The notes: generated by a model from the letters alone, not told the origin. Counted from the stretch's first letter, positions 36,455-45,922 are shown. The stretch is 64,000 nt of DNA from Limnobacter sp. 130 (GCF_902506325.1 NZ_LR732330.1:248001-312000); one strand, 5' to 3'. Numbers and translations: made by a program.

Positions 36455-37458
36455 CTGCTTTGTACTGCCTGTAACGATTTTAAAAAACTGTCCAATTCGG
36501 GGGCCAGAGGCGCTTCCAGTACTATAGTTTCATTTGTAGCCGGATGAACCAGCTGCAGGCGAGCTGCGTGCAAAAACATGCGCTTCAAGCCGTGCCTGGC
36601 CAATTGTTTGTTCATTTCAAAATTGCCGTACCGATCATCGCCAGCAATTGGAAACTTGTTGGCACTGGTGTGAACCCTTATTTGATGGGTACGGCCAGTC
36701 AAAATTTGAGCTTGAATTAATGTAAAGTTTGAATAAGGTGACTTATAGCATTGAATTACTTTGAATTTAGTGCAGGCTTTGTCGCCACTTTCATCCACAA
36801 AAACTCGTGCCTCTTTTTCACCTGCCTGAGTTTTCAACAAAGGCAAATCCACTTGCTTTAACGCGTTGGGCCAGTGCCCCAAGACAAGCGTTTTGTAATA
36901 TTTTTTCCAAGATCTGGCTCTAAGTTGTTCTTGTAACTTTCTAAGAGCACTTCGTTTTTTAGAAATAATCAAGATTCCAGAGGTTTCACGATCAATTCGA
37001 TGAACCAGCTCTAAATCTTGATGCGTTTCGGCCCTAAGTGCCCGAATACATTCAATTAAACCAAACGCAGAGCCCGAGCCGCCATGAACGGCCATGCCTG
37101 ATGGCTTGTTCACCACAAGCAGGTGCTCGTCTTCAAACAGCACGGGAATATCTGCTGCTGCCTTTAGTAGCTGCGTTTTGTTTAAAGTGTTACTTGAGGA
37201 AATGGACTCAAGACTTTGTTTTTCTATTACCTGAATGGGTGGAACTCGAACTACATCACCCACACATAGTTTTGTTTTTGCTTCGGCCCGTTTTCGATTG
37301 ATTCGAACCTCGCCAGAGCGGATGATACGAAACAAGTGGCTTTTGGGCACGCCTTTGCAGACACTGCACAAAAAGTTGTCCAAACGCTGATCTTGATGTT
37401 TTTCGTCAATTTCGAGCAAAACAGCCCTGTCGGGATTGGGTTTTTCCTGTGTTTTCAA
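36451..37458 (-). CDS. rluC: 23S rRNA pseudouridine synthase RluC
   Basis: A 335-aa enzyme. The S4 RNA-binding domain (about 18-80: QRLDNFLCSVCKGVPKSHLFRIIRSG) precedes the catalytic domain with Asp in VHRIDRETSGIL (about residue 157). By family it modifies U955, U2504 and U2580 of 23S rRNA. The start is TTG (37456-37458) with a poor ribosome binding site but correct family N-terminus. Its middle part (36.7-37.2 kb) is more AT-rich than its neighbours. Confidence 0.93.
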   Translation of the reverse strand: MKTQEKPNPDRAVLLEIDEKHQDQRLDNFLCSVCKGVPKSHLFRIIRSGEVRINRKRAEAKTKLCVGDVVRVPPIQVIEKQSLESISSSNTLNKTQLLKAAADIPVLFEDEHLLVVNKPSGMAVHGGSGSAFGLIECIRALRAETHQDLELVHRIDRETSGILIISKKRSALRKLQEQLRARSWKKYYKTLVLGHWPNALKQVDLPLLKTQAGEKEARVFVDESGDKACTKFKVIQCYKSPYSNFTLIQAQILTGRTHQIRVHTSANKFPIAGDDRYGNFEMNKQLARHGLKRMFLHAARLQLVHPATNETIVLEAPLAPELDSFLKSLQAVQSR

Positions 37459-37466
37459 TTCTTTGT

Positions 37467-37496
37467 TTTACCAATTGAGCGGGTTCAGCATATAAT
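37467..37496 (+). promoter_or_regulatory. candidate rne promoter P1
   Basis: TTTACC (37467-37472), 18 bp and a perfect TATAAT (37491-37496). Transcription would begin near 37503, giving a leader of about 375 nt before rne. Confidence 0.6.
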
Positions 37497-37502
37497 CGGA
37501 TT

Positions 37503-37878
37503 ATCGCTTGGGAAGCGTCCGAATTCAGTTCTGGATACGCCCCACCGTGATTTTATTTAGTGGGTGTGCCGCCTACCCTGGATGGTGGCAATGATGGCTG
37601 AAAAAGAGGCGCGCGGCTGAATGCCCGCCTTAAGCTGGAAACAAAGAATTTTACGCACCAGCGCACACAAGAAGCGCTGGGTACTAACAAAAACGACGCA
37701 GGCCCACCTTACGCAGGTGAAATTTGAACCAATATTTATTATTAAATATCAATGCCTTAGTATAATCGCCGCTCTTGGTTAAAGCCGAGCGGCGCTTTGT
37801 TGTATTCGTTTTTGAATCTCTTTGTTCCTTCCGCTTTTTCAGCATCTCTTTTCGCACTGCGGTGCCATTGGAGTGTGC
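37503..37878 (+). promoter_or_regulatory. long structured leader of rne
   Basis: This gap of about 375 bp has no ORF I would call. It holds several hairpins: GCCGCC/GGTGGC (37570-37591), CCAGCGC/GCGCTGG (about 37658-37680), CACCT/AGGTG (about 37705-37719) and CGCCGCTC/GAGCGGCG (37767-37794), the last followed by a T-rich stretch. A second TATAAT lies at 37761-37766. In E. coli the rne leader mediates feedback by RNase E; a similar role here is an inference from position and structure. Confidence 0.55.
37767..37803 (+). terminator. terminator-like hairpin in the rne leader
   Basis: CGCCGCTC (37767-37774) and GAGCGGCG (37787-37794) form 8 bp around TTGGTTAAAGCC, then CTTTGTTGT. The U-run is interrupted, so termination would be partial. 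It lies 85 nt before the rne ATG. Confidence 0.45.
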
Positions 37879-40833
37879 ATGAAGCGCATGTTATTTAACG
37901 CAACTCATTCAGAAGAGTTGCGGGTCGCAATTGTCGACGGCCAAAAACTTATCGACATTGACATTGAAACAGCCGGCCGTGAACAACGGAAGAGCAATAT
38001 CTACAAAGGTGTAATTACCCGCGTAGAACCCAGTCTTGAAGCCTGTTTTGTCAATTACGGCGAAGATCGTCACGGTTTTCTGCCATTCAAGGAAATTTCC
38101 CGACAGTATTTCAAAGAAGGCGTTGAAGCTGGCAAAGCCCGGATCCAAGACGTCGTCAAAGAAGGCCAGGAACTGTTCGTTCAGGTCGAGAAGGAAGAAC
38201 GTGGCAACAAGGGCGCAGCCCTGACCACTTTTATTTCTCTGGCTGGCCGCTATTTGGTGTTAATGCCCAACAATCCGCGTGGTGGTGGTGTTTCACGCCG
38301 TATCGAGGGTGAAGAGCGCCAGGAATTACGCGAGGCACTCGACAAGCTTGAATACCCCAAAGGCATGAGCATCATTGCGCGTACCGCGGGTATTGGTCGC
38401 TCGGTTGAGGAGTTGCAGTGGGACCTTAACTACCTGTTGCAACTATGGACAGCGATCGACGGCGCGGGTAAATCAGCCAATGGCGCATTCCTGATTTACC
38501 AGGAAAGCAGCTTGGTGATTCGCGCCATTCGCGATTACTTCAGCCCCGATATTGGCGAAGTGCTCATTGATACCGATGAAATCTACGACCAGGCCAAGCA
38601 ATTCATGCAGCATGTAATGCCTGACATGATGAATTTGGTGAAACGCTACCGCGACGACATTCCGCTGTTCAGCCGGTTCCAGATTGAACACCAGATTGAA
38701 ACGGCCTACAGCCGCATGGTTCCCCTGCCCTCTGGCGGCGCGATTGTCATTGACCACACCGAAGCTTTGGTGTCGATCGATGTGAACTCAGCCCGCTCGA
38801 CTCGCGGCACTGACATTGAAGACACCGCCTTGCGCACCAACCTGGAGGCTGCTGAAGAAGTGGCTCGCCAGCTGCGCCTTCGCGATCTGGGTGGCTTGAT
38901 CGTGATCGATTTTATCGACATGGAAAAAACCGGCAACCAGAAAGAAGTTGAAAACAGGGTTAAAGACAGCCTGCATTTTGACCGTGCACGCGTGCAAATG
39001 GGCAAAATCAGCCGTTTTGGCCTGATGGAATTGAGCCGCCAGCGCATTCGCCCTGCCCTGAACGAAGGTTCCCACACCACTTGCCCGCGTTGTAACGGCA
39101 CTGGCGTGATTCGCGATACAGAAAGTACAGCACTGCATGTATTGCGCATTCTGCAAGAGGAAGCCATGAAGGAAGGTACGGCCAGTGTGCACGTACAGGT
39201 TCCCGTGGACGTGGCAACATTCCTCCTGAACGAAAAACGCTCTGAAATCTACAAGCTGGAAGCGCGTTTGAAGGTGAATGTGCTCTTGATTCCAAACAAG
39301 CATTTGGAAACACCGCATTACGAAATAACACGCTTGCGCCATGATGACGAGCGTCTTGAAGACCCGCGTCAGAGTTTTGAATTGGCAACTTCCAAGGAAG
39401 AGCCAAACTACTATGAGAAGAAAGTTGAAGGCGAAGCAGTTAAACGTCAGGAAGCGGTGATCAAGGGAGTAATTCCTACCCAGCCCGCACCTCCCCATCA
39501 GGAACGTAAGCCCAAAGCTGAACGGGCTGTTGCAGTTGCTGCACCTGCGGGGCCTTCCTTGATTCAACGAATTATTGCTTGGTTTAAACGTGACACCACG
39601 GCTGAAGCACCTGCAGTGGTCATCGAGCAGAAGAGCAATGATCGTGGTGGCCGTGGACAAAATCGGTCTCAAGGTGATCGAAATGATCAGCGCAATGGTC
39701 GCGGTGGAAGAAATCGCCGACGTGGTGGCCGTGGTCGTGACGATGAGACTACAGGCACAGCAACTGGCGACGAAGTGAAAGCCGCTGATGCGCAGCAAAC
39801 ACGTTCTGGCCAACAGAACCGTGGTGGCCGTGGCAAACCGCGCGATGAACGCACGGCAGGTGCAGAGGTACTTGAAGTGAAGCCTTTGGCAGCGGTGGAA
39901 GCTGTTGCTGGTGATGCTTCAGAATCATCCGCTGAACAAAACGAGCGCACAGGTGGACGCCGTCGCCGTCGTCGTGGACGTGGTGGACGTGGCGCTGGTG
40001 AAGGTGAAACTGGCGTGGCCGTGGATCAAGCGGCAATGCAATCAGAAGACGCCTTCCAGGCCGCTGATGCAGCGGATGACGAGGAGTTGGCCAACAAGAT
40101 TGCCGAAACCATGTCTTATGGGAGTGATGAGGAAGTGGGTGGCGATGAGCCACGCCGACGTCGTCGCCGCCGTGGTCGTGGTGGCAACCGTGATGGGGCA
40201 GCCCGTGACAACGCAGGCACTGAGCAATCTTCAGAAACCCTTGAAGAAACCGCTGAAGAACCTACTGAGCAGGTTGTTGCTGCAACAGGCGTGAATGTTT
40301 CTGAAATGGGTTTGCCTGCAGAACCAACACAAATGGGTTCTACTGAAAACAATCCCGATGAGTCCAATGCTTTGGGTGCAGACGTACAAGCTGTTCAATC
40401 AGTGATCGCTGCAGTGGCCCAACCGGCGGAAGAAGCAAAGCCTGAGACAACGGAACAAGAGACTGTGGCCAAGGCCGAGACAGTACAAGCTCCAGTTGAA
40501 AGCCCAGCGGATACTGCACCTGTATCGAACATTGAACCTGTGGCAGAGCCTGTGGCCGAGCTGGAAACCAAACCAGTTGTTGAACCAACGGTAAAGCCGA
40601 CAGCAAAACCAACAGCAAAGCTGAACAAGGTTGAGCTGGAACAAATGTTGAGCAGCGCCGGTATGTTGTGGGTTGAAACGGACCATGAAAAATGGTCACT
40701 TGTACAGTCGAATCTGGCAGCCACACCAAAGCCGGTTCGAGCACCACGCGAGCGAAAGCCGGTTGTTCAGATTGCCTCCGAGAATCTGGTTTTGGTTGAA
40801 ACAAAACCTGAGTTCAGAAGCGGTTCAAACTAA
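37879..40833 (+). CDS. rne: ribonuclease E
   Basis: A 984-aa endoribonuclease. The S1 domain (about 35-120), the 5' sensor/RNase H region and the DNase I-like catalytic domain are present, with catalytic Asp in LVSIDVNSARS and VIDFIDME and the zinc link CPRCNGTG (about 400-407). After about residue 510 comes the disordered scaffold with Arg/Gly-rich RNA-binding patches (RRRRRGRGGRG, repeated) and acidic Glu/Thr/Pro stretches. I chose ATG 37879 (MKRMLFNATH), the family start, rather than the ATG at 37822. It leads mRNA decay and rRNA/tRNA processing. Confidence 0.96.
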   Translation: MKRMLFNATHSEELRVAIVDGQKLIDIDIETAGREQRKSNIYKGVITRVEPSLEACFVNYGEDRHGFLPFKEISRQYFKEGVEAGKARIQDVVKEGQELFVQVEKEERGNKGAALTTFISLAGRYLVLMPNNPRGGGVSRRIEGEERQELREALDKLEYPKGMSIIARTAGIGRSVEELQWDLNYLLQLWTAIDGAGKSANGAFLIYQESSLVIRAIRDYFSPDIGEVLIDTDEIYDQAKQFMQHVMPDMMNLVKRYRDDIPLFSRFQIEHQIETAYSRMVPLPSGGAIVIDHTEALVSIDVNSARSTRGTDIEDTALRTNLEAAEEVARQLRLRDLGGLIVIDFIDMEKTGNQKEVENRVKDSLHFDRARVQMGKISRFGLMELSRQRIRPALNEGSHTTCPRCNGTGVIRDTESTALHVLRILQEEAMKEGTASVHVQVPVDVATFLLNEKRSEIYKLEARLKVNVLLIPNKHLETPHYEITRLRHDDERLEDPRQSFELATSKEEPNYYEKKVEGEAVKRQEAVIKGVIPTQPAPPHQERKPKAERAVAVAAPAGPSLIQRIIAWFKRDTTAEAPAVVIEQKSNDRGGRGQNRSQGDRNDQRNGRGGRNRRRGGRGRDDETTGTATGDEVKAADAQQTRSGQQNRGGRGKPRDERTAGAEVLEVKPLAAVEAVAGDASESSAEQNERTGGRRRRRRGRGGRGAGEGETGVAVDQAAMQSEDAFQAADAADDEELANKIAETMSYGSDEEVGGDEPRRRRRRRGRGGNRDGAARDNAGTEQSSETLEETAEEPTEQVVAATGVNVSEMGLPAEPTQMGSTENNPDESNALGADVQAVQSVIAAVAQPAEEAKPETTEQETVAKAETVQAPVESPADTAPVSNIEPVAEPVAELETKPVVEPTVKPTAKPTAKLNKVELEQMLSSAGMLWVETDHEKWSLVQSNLAATPKPVRAPRERKPVVQIASENLVLVETKPEFRSGSN

Positions 40834-40840
40834 AGCAGTT

Positions 40841-40862
40841 CTCAGGTCAGCCATGACCTGAG
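40841..40862 (+). repeat. hairpin directly after rne
   Basis: CTCAGGTCA and TGACCTGAG form a perfect 9-bp stem with loop GCCA, 8 nt after the rne stop. It is followed by only AGTAAAAAAC, so it is not itself a terminator; it may protect the 3' end. Confidence 0.7.
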
Positions 40863-40869
40863 TAAAAAA

Positions 40870-40900
40870 CCCGATGGATGAGAGTCCATCGGGTTTTTTT
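40870..40900 (+). terminator. intrinsic terminator of rne
   Basis: CCCGATGGA (40870-40878) and TCCATCGGG (40885-40893) form a perfect 9-bp stem with a 6-nt loop, followed by seven T. Confidence 0.95.
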
Positions 40901-40925
40901 ATTGATACACAATGCCGGTAACCAT

Positions 40926-40957
40926 AAAAAAACCCACTCATTGCTGAGTGGGTTTTT
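40926..40957 (-). terminator. bidirectional terminator of the formate dehydrogenase operon
   Basis: CCCACTCA (40933-40940) and TGAGTGGG (40945-40952) form 8 bp with loop TTGC. It is flanked by AAAAAAA to the left and TTTTT to the right, so it mainly ends the minus-strand formate dehydrogenase transcript and backs up the rne terminator. Confidence 0.93.
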
Positions 40958-40984
40958 GCCATGCCGTATCGAACTGATTTCCCT

Positions 40985-42061
40985 TTACTGGGCCATCACC
41001 TGAGAACCCATGGCTGTTGCACCCTCTTTGGAGCGCACTGGCGATATTTTGCCAGACTTGATGTCGTCGTACCAGGCATCGTGATGAGCCTTGGCCCACG
41101 TTTCATCCACATAGCCGTCGCGCATGGCCTCAAGCGCACCTTCCATACCGATAGAACCGACATAAATATGCCCCATCGACATGATGATGAACAACAGCGC
41201 AGCGCTGGCGTGAATCACATGAGACTGTTGCATCAACAGACGTTCCTGGTCAAAGTTCGGGAAGTCGAGAATAAGGCCAGTTGCAGACACCACGAGGCCA
41301 AGCACCGTGACACCACCCCAGAACCAGATCTTCTCGCCCATGTTGAAGCGGCCTGCCGGTGCATGACCGAACAAACCACCACCCTTCTTGAGCCATTCAA
41401 TGTCGTTTTTCTCTGGCAAATTGTCTTTCACGTACATGATGAAAAACACAATGATGCTGACCGCAAACAATGGACCCACAAAGTTGTGAATCACAATGCT
41501 CATGGAGGCGAGCCATGAATTGAGCGTTAAGCCCATCCACGGTGCCAACACATACTTGCCAAACATTAACAACAAGCCCGTAAGCGCCAAGGCAACGAAA
41601 CTGAATGCCATGGTCCAGTGGGCCACACGTTCTGCCGAAGTAAAACGCTCAATCAACTTACCGGTACGTGGCTCAGGCAGCTTTACAGGACCTTTGACCA
41701 AGTGAGCACCAACAATCAACAGAAAAACCACTGCAACGGCCCAGCCGCCATAGTAGGAAATCCAGTCATTGCGCATTTGGCGCCATGTTTCACCGCTTTT
41801 GTTGATCAACACACCGGTTTCACGGCCTTTGGTGACTGTGGTGAATGAATCACCCGACGCCACGTCGGACCAAACCGGTGAGTTGTTCAGGGGCTGCGTT
41901 TGCTGCTTCTGGACTTGCGCTTGCGCGCGTTCAGATGCATCTTGCGCCATGGCCCCCATTGACCACAGTGAGCACACCGCGAAAACCAGCGCGGTGAACA
42001 AGGCCAACATCGCCTTGCTCATGCCTGGCTTTGCAGCAGCCCGAATGGTTGAATGTGTCAT
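40985..42061 (-). CDS. fdhC: formate dehydrogenase subunit gamma (cytochrome b)
   Basis: A 358-aa membrane subunit. A signal peptide (ends AMAQ, about residue 40) precedes a periplasmic stretch and then four membrane segments of the FdnI/FdoI type from about residue 105. Conserved His residues in the helices (AERVAHWTMAFSF, VIHNFVGP, QQSHVIHASAALLF) fit two haem b groups. It passes electrons from the FeS subunit to quinone. AAGGAG lies before the ATG; a terminator follows the gene. Confidence 0.94.
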   Translation of the reverse strand: MTHSTIRAAAKPGMSKAMLALFTALVFAVCSLWSMGAMAQDASERAQAQVQKQQTQPLNNSPVWSDVASGDSFTTVTKGRETGVLINKSGETWRQMRNDWISYYGGWAVAVVFLLIVGAHLVKGPVKLPEPRTGKLIERFTSAERVAHWTMAFSFVALALTGLLLMFGKYVLAPWMGLTLNSWLASMSIVIHNFVGPLFAVSIIVFFIMYVKDNLPEKNDIEWLKKGGGLFGHAPAGRFNMGEKIWFWGGVTVLGLVVSATGLILDFPNFDQERLLMQQSHVIHASAALLFIIMSMGHIYVGSIGMEGALEAMRDGYVDETWAKAHHDAWYDDIKSGKISPVRSKEGATAMGSQVMAQ

Positions 42062-42073
42062 GATTGACTCTCC

Positions 42074-42337
42074 TTATTTGGCCTTTGCCGAATCGCCAGT
42101 ACGAACGTATTCGTTCTGTGCTTTGGCTCGGACGTTCAGGTTGTCTGCCCAGCTTTCCTTGTCACCCGCTTTGAAACCACCGGCGGTGAATTCACCGCCG
42201 CCAGTCACATAAGCCGGTGTGTCGGCCTTGCCTGCATACCCCTTGCCTTCGTTGGCATCTTCCAGGGGTGAGCAACCAGTGGCCAAAACCAGGCCCGCAA
42301 AGGCCCCGGAAAGGATCAACTTGCTACGAAGCGCCAT
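42074..42337 (-). CDS. lipoprotein in the formate dehydrogenase operon
   Basis: An 87-aa protein with a lipoprotein signal: LILSGAFAGLVLATGCS, with the lipidated Cys about residue 22. The mature part is short, Gly/Ala/Lys-rich and has no recognised domain. I chose ATG 42335-42337, which has GGAGGG upstream and lies 2 nt after the fdhB stop. Its place between the FeS and cytochrome subunits suggests it helps assemble or anchor the complex; this is inference. Confidence 0.8.
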   Translation of the reverse strand: MALRSKLILSGAFAGLVLATGCSPLEDANEGKGYAGKADTPAYVTGGGEFTAGGFKAGDKESWADNLNVRAKAQNEYVRTGDSAKAK

Positions 42338-42339
42338 AA

Positions 42340-42942
42340 TTACGCGCCCTCCTTGGCAGGTTGGCCATAAGCAGAACTCCAGCCCCACACTTCAGCGCCT
42401 TTGCCGCGAACAACCACACGATTGCGGAAGATGTCGGAGACTACGTCACCGTCACCAGCCAACAAGGCTTTGGTTGAACACATTTCGGCGCACAGTGGCA
42501 GCTTGCCTTCGGCCAAGCGATTGCGACCATACTTCTCGAACTCGGCTTCGGAAGCGTCTTCTTCAGGACCGCCTGCACAGAATGTGCACTTGTCCATCTT
42601 GCCACGCTGACCAAATGCACCTTCCTGAGGGAATTGTGGTGCACCGAATGGACAGGCGTAGAAGCAATAACCGCAACCAATACACAGGTCCTTGTCGTGC
42701 AACACAACACCTTCATCGGTCTTGTAGAAGCAGTTCACTGGGCATACGGCCTGACAAGGCGCGTCTGAACAGTGCATACAGGCTACAGAGATTGAACGCT
42801 CTCCGGGTTCGCCGTCGTTGATGGTAACCACGCGGCGGCGGTTGATACCCCAAGCCACCTCGTGTTCGTTTTTACATGCGGTGACGCAGCCATTGCACTC
42901 AATGCAACGCTCGGCATCACACAGAAACTTCATTCGTGCCAT
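42340..42942 (-). CDS. fdhB: formate dehydrogenase iron-sulfur subunit
   Basis: A 200-aa polyferredoxin subunit carrying four [4Fe-4S] clusters: CIECNGCVTACKNEHEV, CMHCSDAPCQAVCP, CIGCGYCFYACPFG and a later Cys group (CTFCAG...CAEMC). It is shorter than E. coli FdnH and has no C-terminal membrane helix, as in the FDH3-type subunit. It links the catalytic subunit to cytochrome b. AAGGAG lies before the ATG. Confidence 0.95.
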   Translation of the reverse strand: MARMKFLCDAERCIECNGCVTACKNEHEVAWGINRRRVVTINDGEPGERSISVACMHCSDAPCQAVCPVNCFYKTDEGVVLHDKDLCIGCGYCFYACPFGAPQFPQEGAFGQRGKMDKCTFCAGGPEEDASEAEFEKYGRNRLAEGKLPLCAEMCSTKALLAGDGDVVSDIFRNRVVVRGKGAEVWGWSSAYGQPAKEGA

Positions 42943-42967
42943 TTTGTTATCTCCTTTGCATTAGTGC

Positions 42968-45907
42968 TTAAACCAGCTTTTCGATCTGGCAAACGGTGGT
43001 CTTCGTTTCCTGCATCATCGTCACGCTGTCGTAGCCGTAGGTGGTTGCAGTGTTCACTGCCTCACCACGGACAACAGGTGCCGCACCTTCCGGGTAGTAC
43101 TGCAGAAGGTCTTTGCCTTCCCAGTGTCCAGAGAAGTGGAATGGCAGGAACACTGTGTCTTCACCCACGCGGCGTGTGACCAAGGCTTGCACCTGGATCT
43201 TCGCGCCAGTTGGGGTCATGACACGTACCTGATCGCCATGCTTGATGCCACGGTCGTTCGCTGCCTTGGGGTTGATTTCAACAAACATGTTTTGTTGAAG
43301 CTCAGCCAGCCATGGGTTGGAACGTGTTTCTTCACCGCCACCTTCGTATTCCACCAAACGACCTGAAGTCATGATCAAGGGGAAAGACTTGCCAATGTCG
43401 GCATTCTTTTCCTGAAGAGACTTGTACAGGGTCGGCAAGCGCCAGAAGGCTGCCTTGTCGTCGTGTGTTGGGTACTTGGCCACCAAGTCAGGCTTGGTCG
43501 AGTACAGCGGTTCGCGGTGCTTGGGCACTGGATCCGGGAAGTTCCACACCACGGCGCGGGCCTTGGCGTTACCGAATGGATGGCAACCGTGCTTCATAGC
43601 GACGCGCTGGATACCACCGGACAGGTCGGTTTTCCAGTTTTTGCCTTCGGCTTCGGTTTTTTCTGCTTCGGTGAGGTCGTCCCACCAACCCAACTGCTTG
43701 AGAAGGTCGGCTGTGAACTCGGGGTGACCGGTTGTAATTTCAGCGCCCACTGGGTGTGATCCAGCCTCGGCCAACAGGTTGACACCGTCTTTTTCAACAC
43801 CGAAGTTGGCGCGGAAGTTACCGCCACCGTCCATAAGCGATTTTTCTGTCGAGTACAGGTTGGGTGAACCGGGGTGTTTGATATCGGCTGTGCCGTAGCA
43901 AGGCCAAGGCAAACCGAAGTAATCACCGTCGCATGGTCCGCCCTCAGCTTTCAGGGTGCGAACGTTGAAGGTGTGCATGTTTTTCATGTGCAACTTCAAG
44001 CGCTCTGGGCTTTGGCCTGTGTAACCAATGGTCCATGAGCCCCTGTTGATCTCCTTCAAGACGGATTCCATTTCTGGTTCCATCATGCCGCCCTTGCCTT
44101 TCACCAAAGTGTGTGAACGGCTGAACTCGTCAGCAAAGCCCAGTTTTTCGGCCAGTTGATACATGATCATGTGGTCGGTGCGGCTATCGAACATCGGTTC
44201 GATCACCTTTTCACGCCACTGCAGTGAACGGTTGGAGGCTGTGCACGAACCGGCACACTCGAATTGTGTGGCTGCGGGTAGCAGATACACTTCGCGGTTG
44301 GGGTTCAGGCCAGCAGGATCGCCGGGCATGGCAGCCATGGAGGCGGTTGCTGAAGGATAAGGATCAACGACCACGAGCAAGTCGAGCTTGTCCATGGCTT
44401 TCTTCATGTCCAAACCACGGGTTTGTGAGTTCGGTGCATGCCCCCAGAAGAACAAACCACGCAGGTTACCTGCTTTCTGGTCGATCAACTCGGGGTTTTC
44501 AAGCACACCGTCTACCCAACGTGACACAGTCATACCGGCTTTGGTTGACATGCCCTCTGAGTAGCGACTCTTGATCCACTCGTAATCCACACCCCAAACA
44601 CGGCACCAGTGCTTCCAGGAGCCTTCGGCAACGCCGTAGTAGCCTGGCAGTGAGTCTGGGTTTGGACCTACGTCGGTCGCGCCCTGTACGTTGTCGTGTC
44701 CGCGGAAAATGTTGGCACCACCACCAGACACACCAATGTTACCCAAGGCAAGCTGCACGATACAGGATGCACGAACCATGGCGTTACCAATGGAGTGCTG
44801 GGTTTGACCCATACACCACACCAGAGTACTGGGGCGATTTTTAGCCATCATTTCGGCTACTTTGTACATTTGGGCTTCGCCCACACCGCAGGCCTCTTCG
44901 ACCTTGTCGGGTGTCCAGTTGGCCATCACATCGGCCTTGATCTGGTCCATGCCGTAAACACGGTCGTTGATGTACTTCTTGTCTTCCCAGCCGTTCTTGA
45001 AAATGTGGTGCAACAAGCCAAACAGGAAAGGAATGTCTGAGCCAGAGCGAATACGCACGTATTCGTCTGCGCGCGCAGCAGTGCGTGTGAAACGTGGATC
45101 CACCACGATCATTTTCGCACCGGTTTCCTTGGCGTGAAGCATGTGCAACACAGACACGGGGTGCGCTTCGGCTGCGTTTGAGCCGATGTACAAGGCGCAC
45201 TTGGTGTTCTGCATGTCGTTGTAGGAGTTGGTCATTGCACCATAACCCCAGGTGTTCGCAACGCCAGCCACCGTGGTGGAGTGGCAAATACGCGCCTGGT
45301 GATCACAGTTGTTGCTGCCCCACATCGATACCCACTTGCGCATCAAGTAGGACTGTTCGTTGTTGTGCTTTGAAGAGCCGATGAGGAATACGGAATCAGG
45401 ACCGTTTTCTTCACGCAGTGCCAGCATTTTCTTGGCGATGCCGTCGAGCGCTTCGTCCCAGGAAATTTTCTGGTACTTGCCGTCCACCAATTTCATGGGG
45501 TATTTCAAACGGTATTCACCGTGGCCGTGCTCACGAAGCGCCGCACCCTTGGCACAGTGCGCGCCCAGGTTAATGGGGCTGTCGAACACCGGATTTTGGC
45601 GAATCCACACACCATTCTGCACTACTGCATCGGTGGCGCAACCCACTGAGCAGTGCGTACAAATTGTGCGTTTGATTTCAATTGCGCCGCCGGCTGTGCT
45701 GCCTTCAGCAGCCGCTTCAGCGCGTTTGACCATACCAAACGGCAGGCTGCCCGCAACGGCACCCGCACCCACGCCAATTCCGGAGCGCTTCAGGAAAGCG
45801 CGGCGGTCCATTGTGGCACCCAAGCGCGACCCAATTTTATTGAGCAGGCTGTGGTTGTGATTTGGGATCACTTTGGCCACTGTCTTGTCGTCTCTTCTCT
45901 TTAACAT
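42968..45907 (-). CDS. fdhA: formate dehydrogenase catalytic subunit (molybdopterin, Cys type)
   Basis: A 979-aa molybdopterin oxidoreductase oxidising formate in the periplasm. A Tat signal with DRRAFLKRSG lies at residues 34-43, so a 33-residue N-region precedes it. A [4Fe-4S] site uses Cys83, Cys86, Cys90 and Cys118. The metal ligand is Cys208 in ARICHSTTVAG, followed by the essential His209; in E. coli FdnG the same position is selenocysteine. GYGAMTNSYND follows. AAGGAG precedes the ATG. The upstream Tat-peptide protein is 15 bp away. Confidence 0.96.
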   Translation of the reverse strand: MLKRRDDKTVAKVIPNHNHSLLNKIGSRLGATMDRRAFLKRSGIGVGAGAVAGSLPFGMVKRAEAAAEGSTAGGAIEIKRTICTHCSVGCATDAVVQNGVWIRQNPVFDSPINLGAHCAKGAALREHGHGEYRLKYPMKLVDGKYQKISWDEALDGIAKKMLALREENGPDSVFLIGSSKHNNEQSYLMRKWVSMWGSNNCDHQARICHSTTVAGVANTWGYGAMTNSYNDMQNTKCALYIGSNAAEAHPVSVLHMLHAKETGAKMIVVDPRFTRTAARADEYVRIRSGSDIPFLFGLLHHIFKNGWEDKKYINDRVYGMDQIKADVMANWTPDKVEEACGVGEAQMYKVAEMMAKNRPSTLVWCMGQTQHSIGNAMVRASCIVQLALGNIGVSGGGANIFRGHDNVQGATDVGPNPDSLPGYYGVAEGSWKHWCRVWGVDYEWIKSRYSEGMSTKAGMTVSRWVDGVLENPELIDQKAGNLRGLFFWGHAPNSQTRGLDMKKAMDKLDLLVVVDPYPSATASMAAMPGDPAGLNPNREVYLLPAATQFECAGSCTASNRSLQWREKVIEPMFDSRTDHMIMYQLAEKLGFADEFSRSHTLVKGKGGMMEPEMESVLKEINRGSWTIGYTGQSPERLKLHMKNMHTFNVRTLKAEGGPCDGDYFGLPWPCYGTADIKHPGSPNLYSTEKSLMDGGGNFRANFGVEKDGVNLLAEAGSHPVGAEITTGHPEFTADLLKQLGWWDDLTEAEKTEAEGKNWKTDLSGGIQRVAMKHGCHPFGNAKARAVVWNFPDPVPKHREPLYSTKPDLVAKYPTHDDKAAFWRLPTLYKSLQEKNADIGKSFPLIMTSGRLVEYEGGGEETRSNPWLAELQQNMFVEINPKAANDRGIKHGDQVRVMTPTGAKIQVQALVTRRVGEDTVFLPFHFSGHWEGKDLLQYYPEGAAPVVRGEAVNTATTYGYDSVTMMQETKTTVCQIEKLV

Positions 45908-45922
45908 CCTGGTCTCCTTGAG

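Noticed and set aside
38788-39813. 341-codon minus-strand frame inside rne
   Set aside because: Antisense to conserved RNase E catalytic sequence and the repetitive Arg/Gly region; composition gives chance open frames.
39650-40180. Repeated CGTCGT/GGTGGCCGTGG tracts as a DNA repeat or CRISPR-like array
   Set aside because: The repeats encode Arg/Gly-rich RNA-binding patches typical of the RNase E C-terminal half; they are irregular and lie in frame.
45800-45907. Selenocysteine in formate dehydrogenase
   Set aside because: No in-frame TGA is present in the catalytic subunit; the metal ligand position is an ordinary Cys codon (Cys208).
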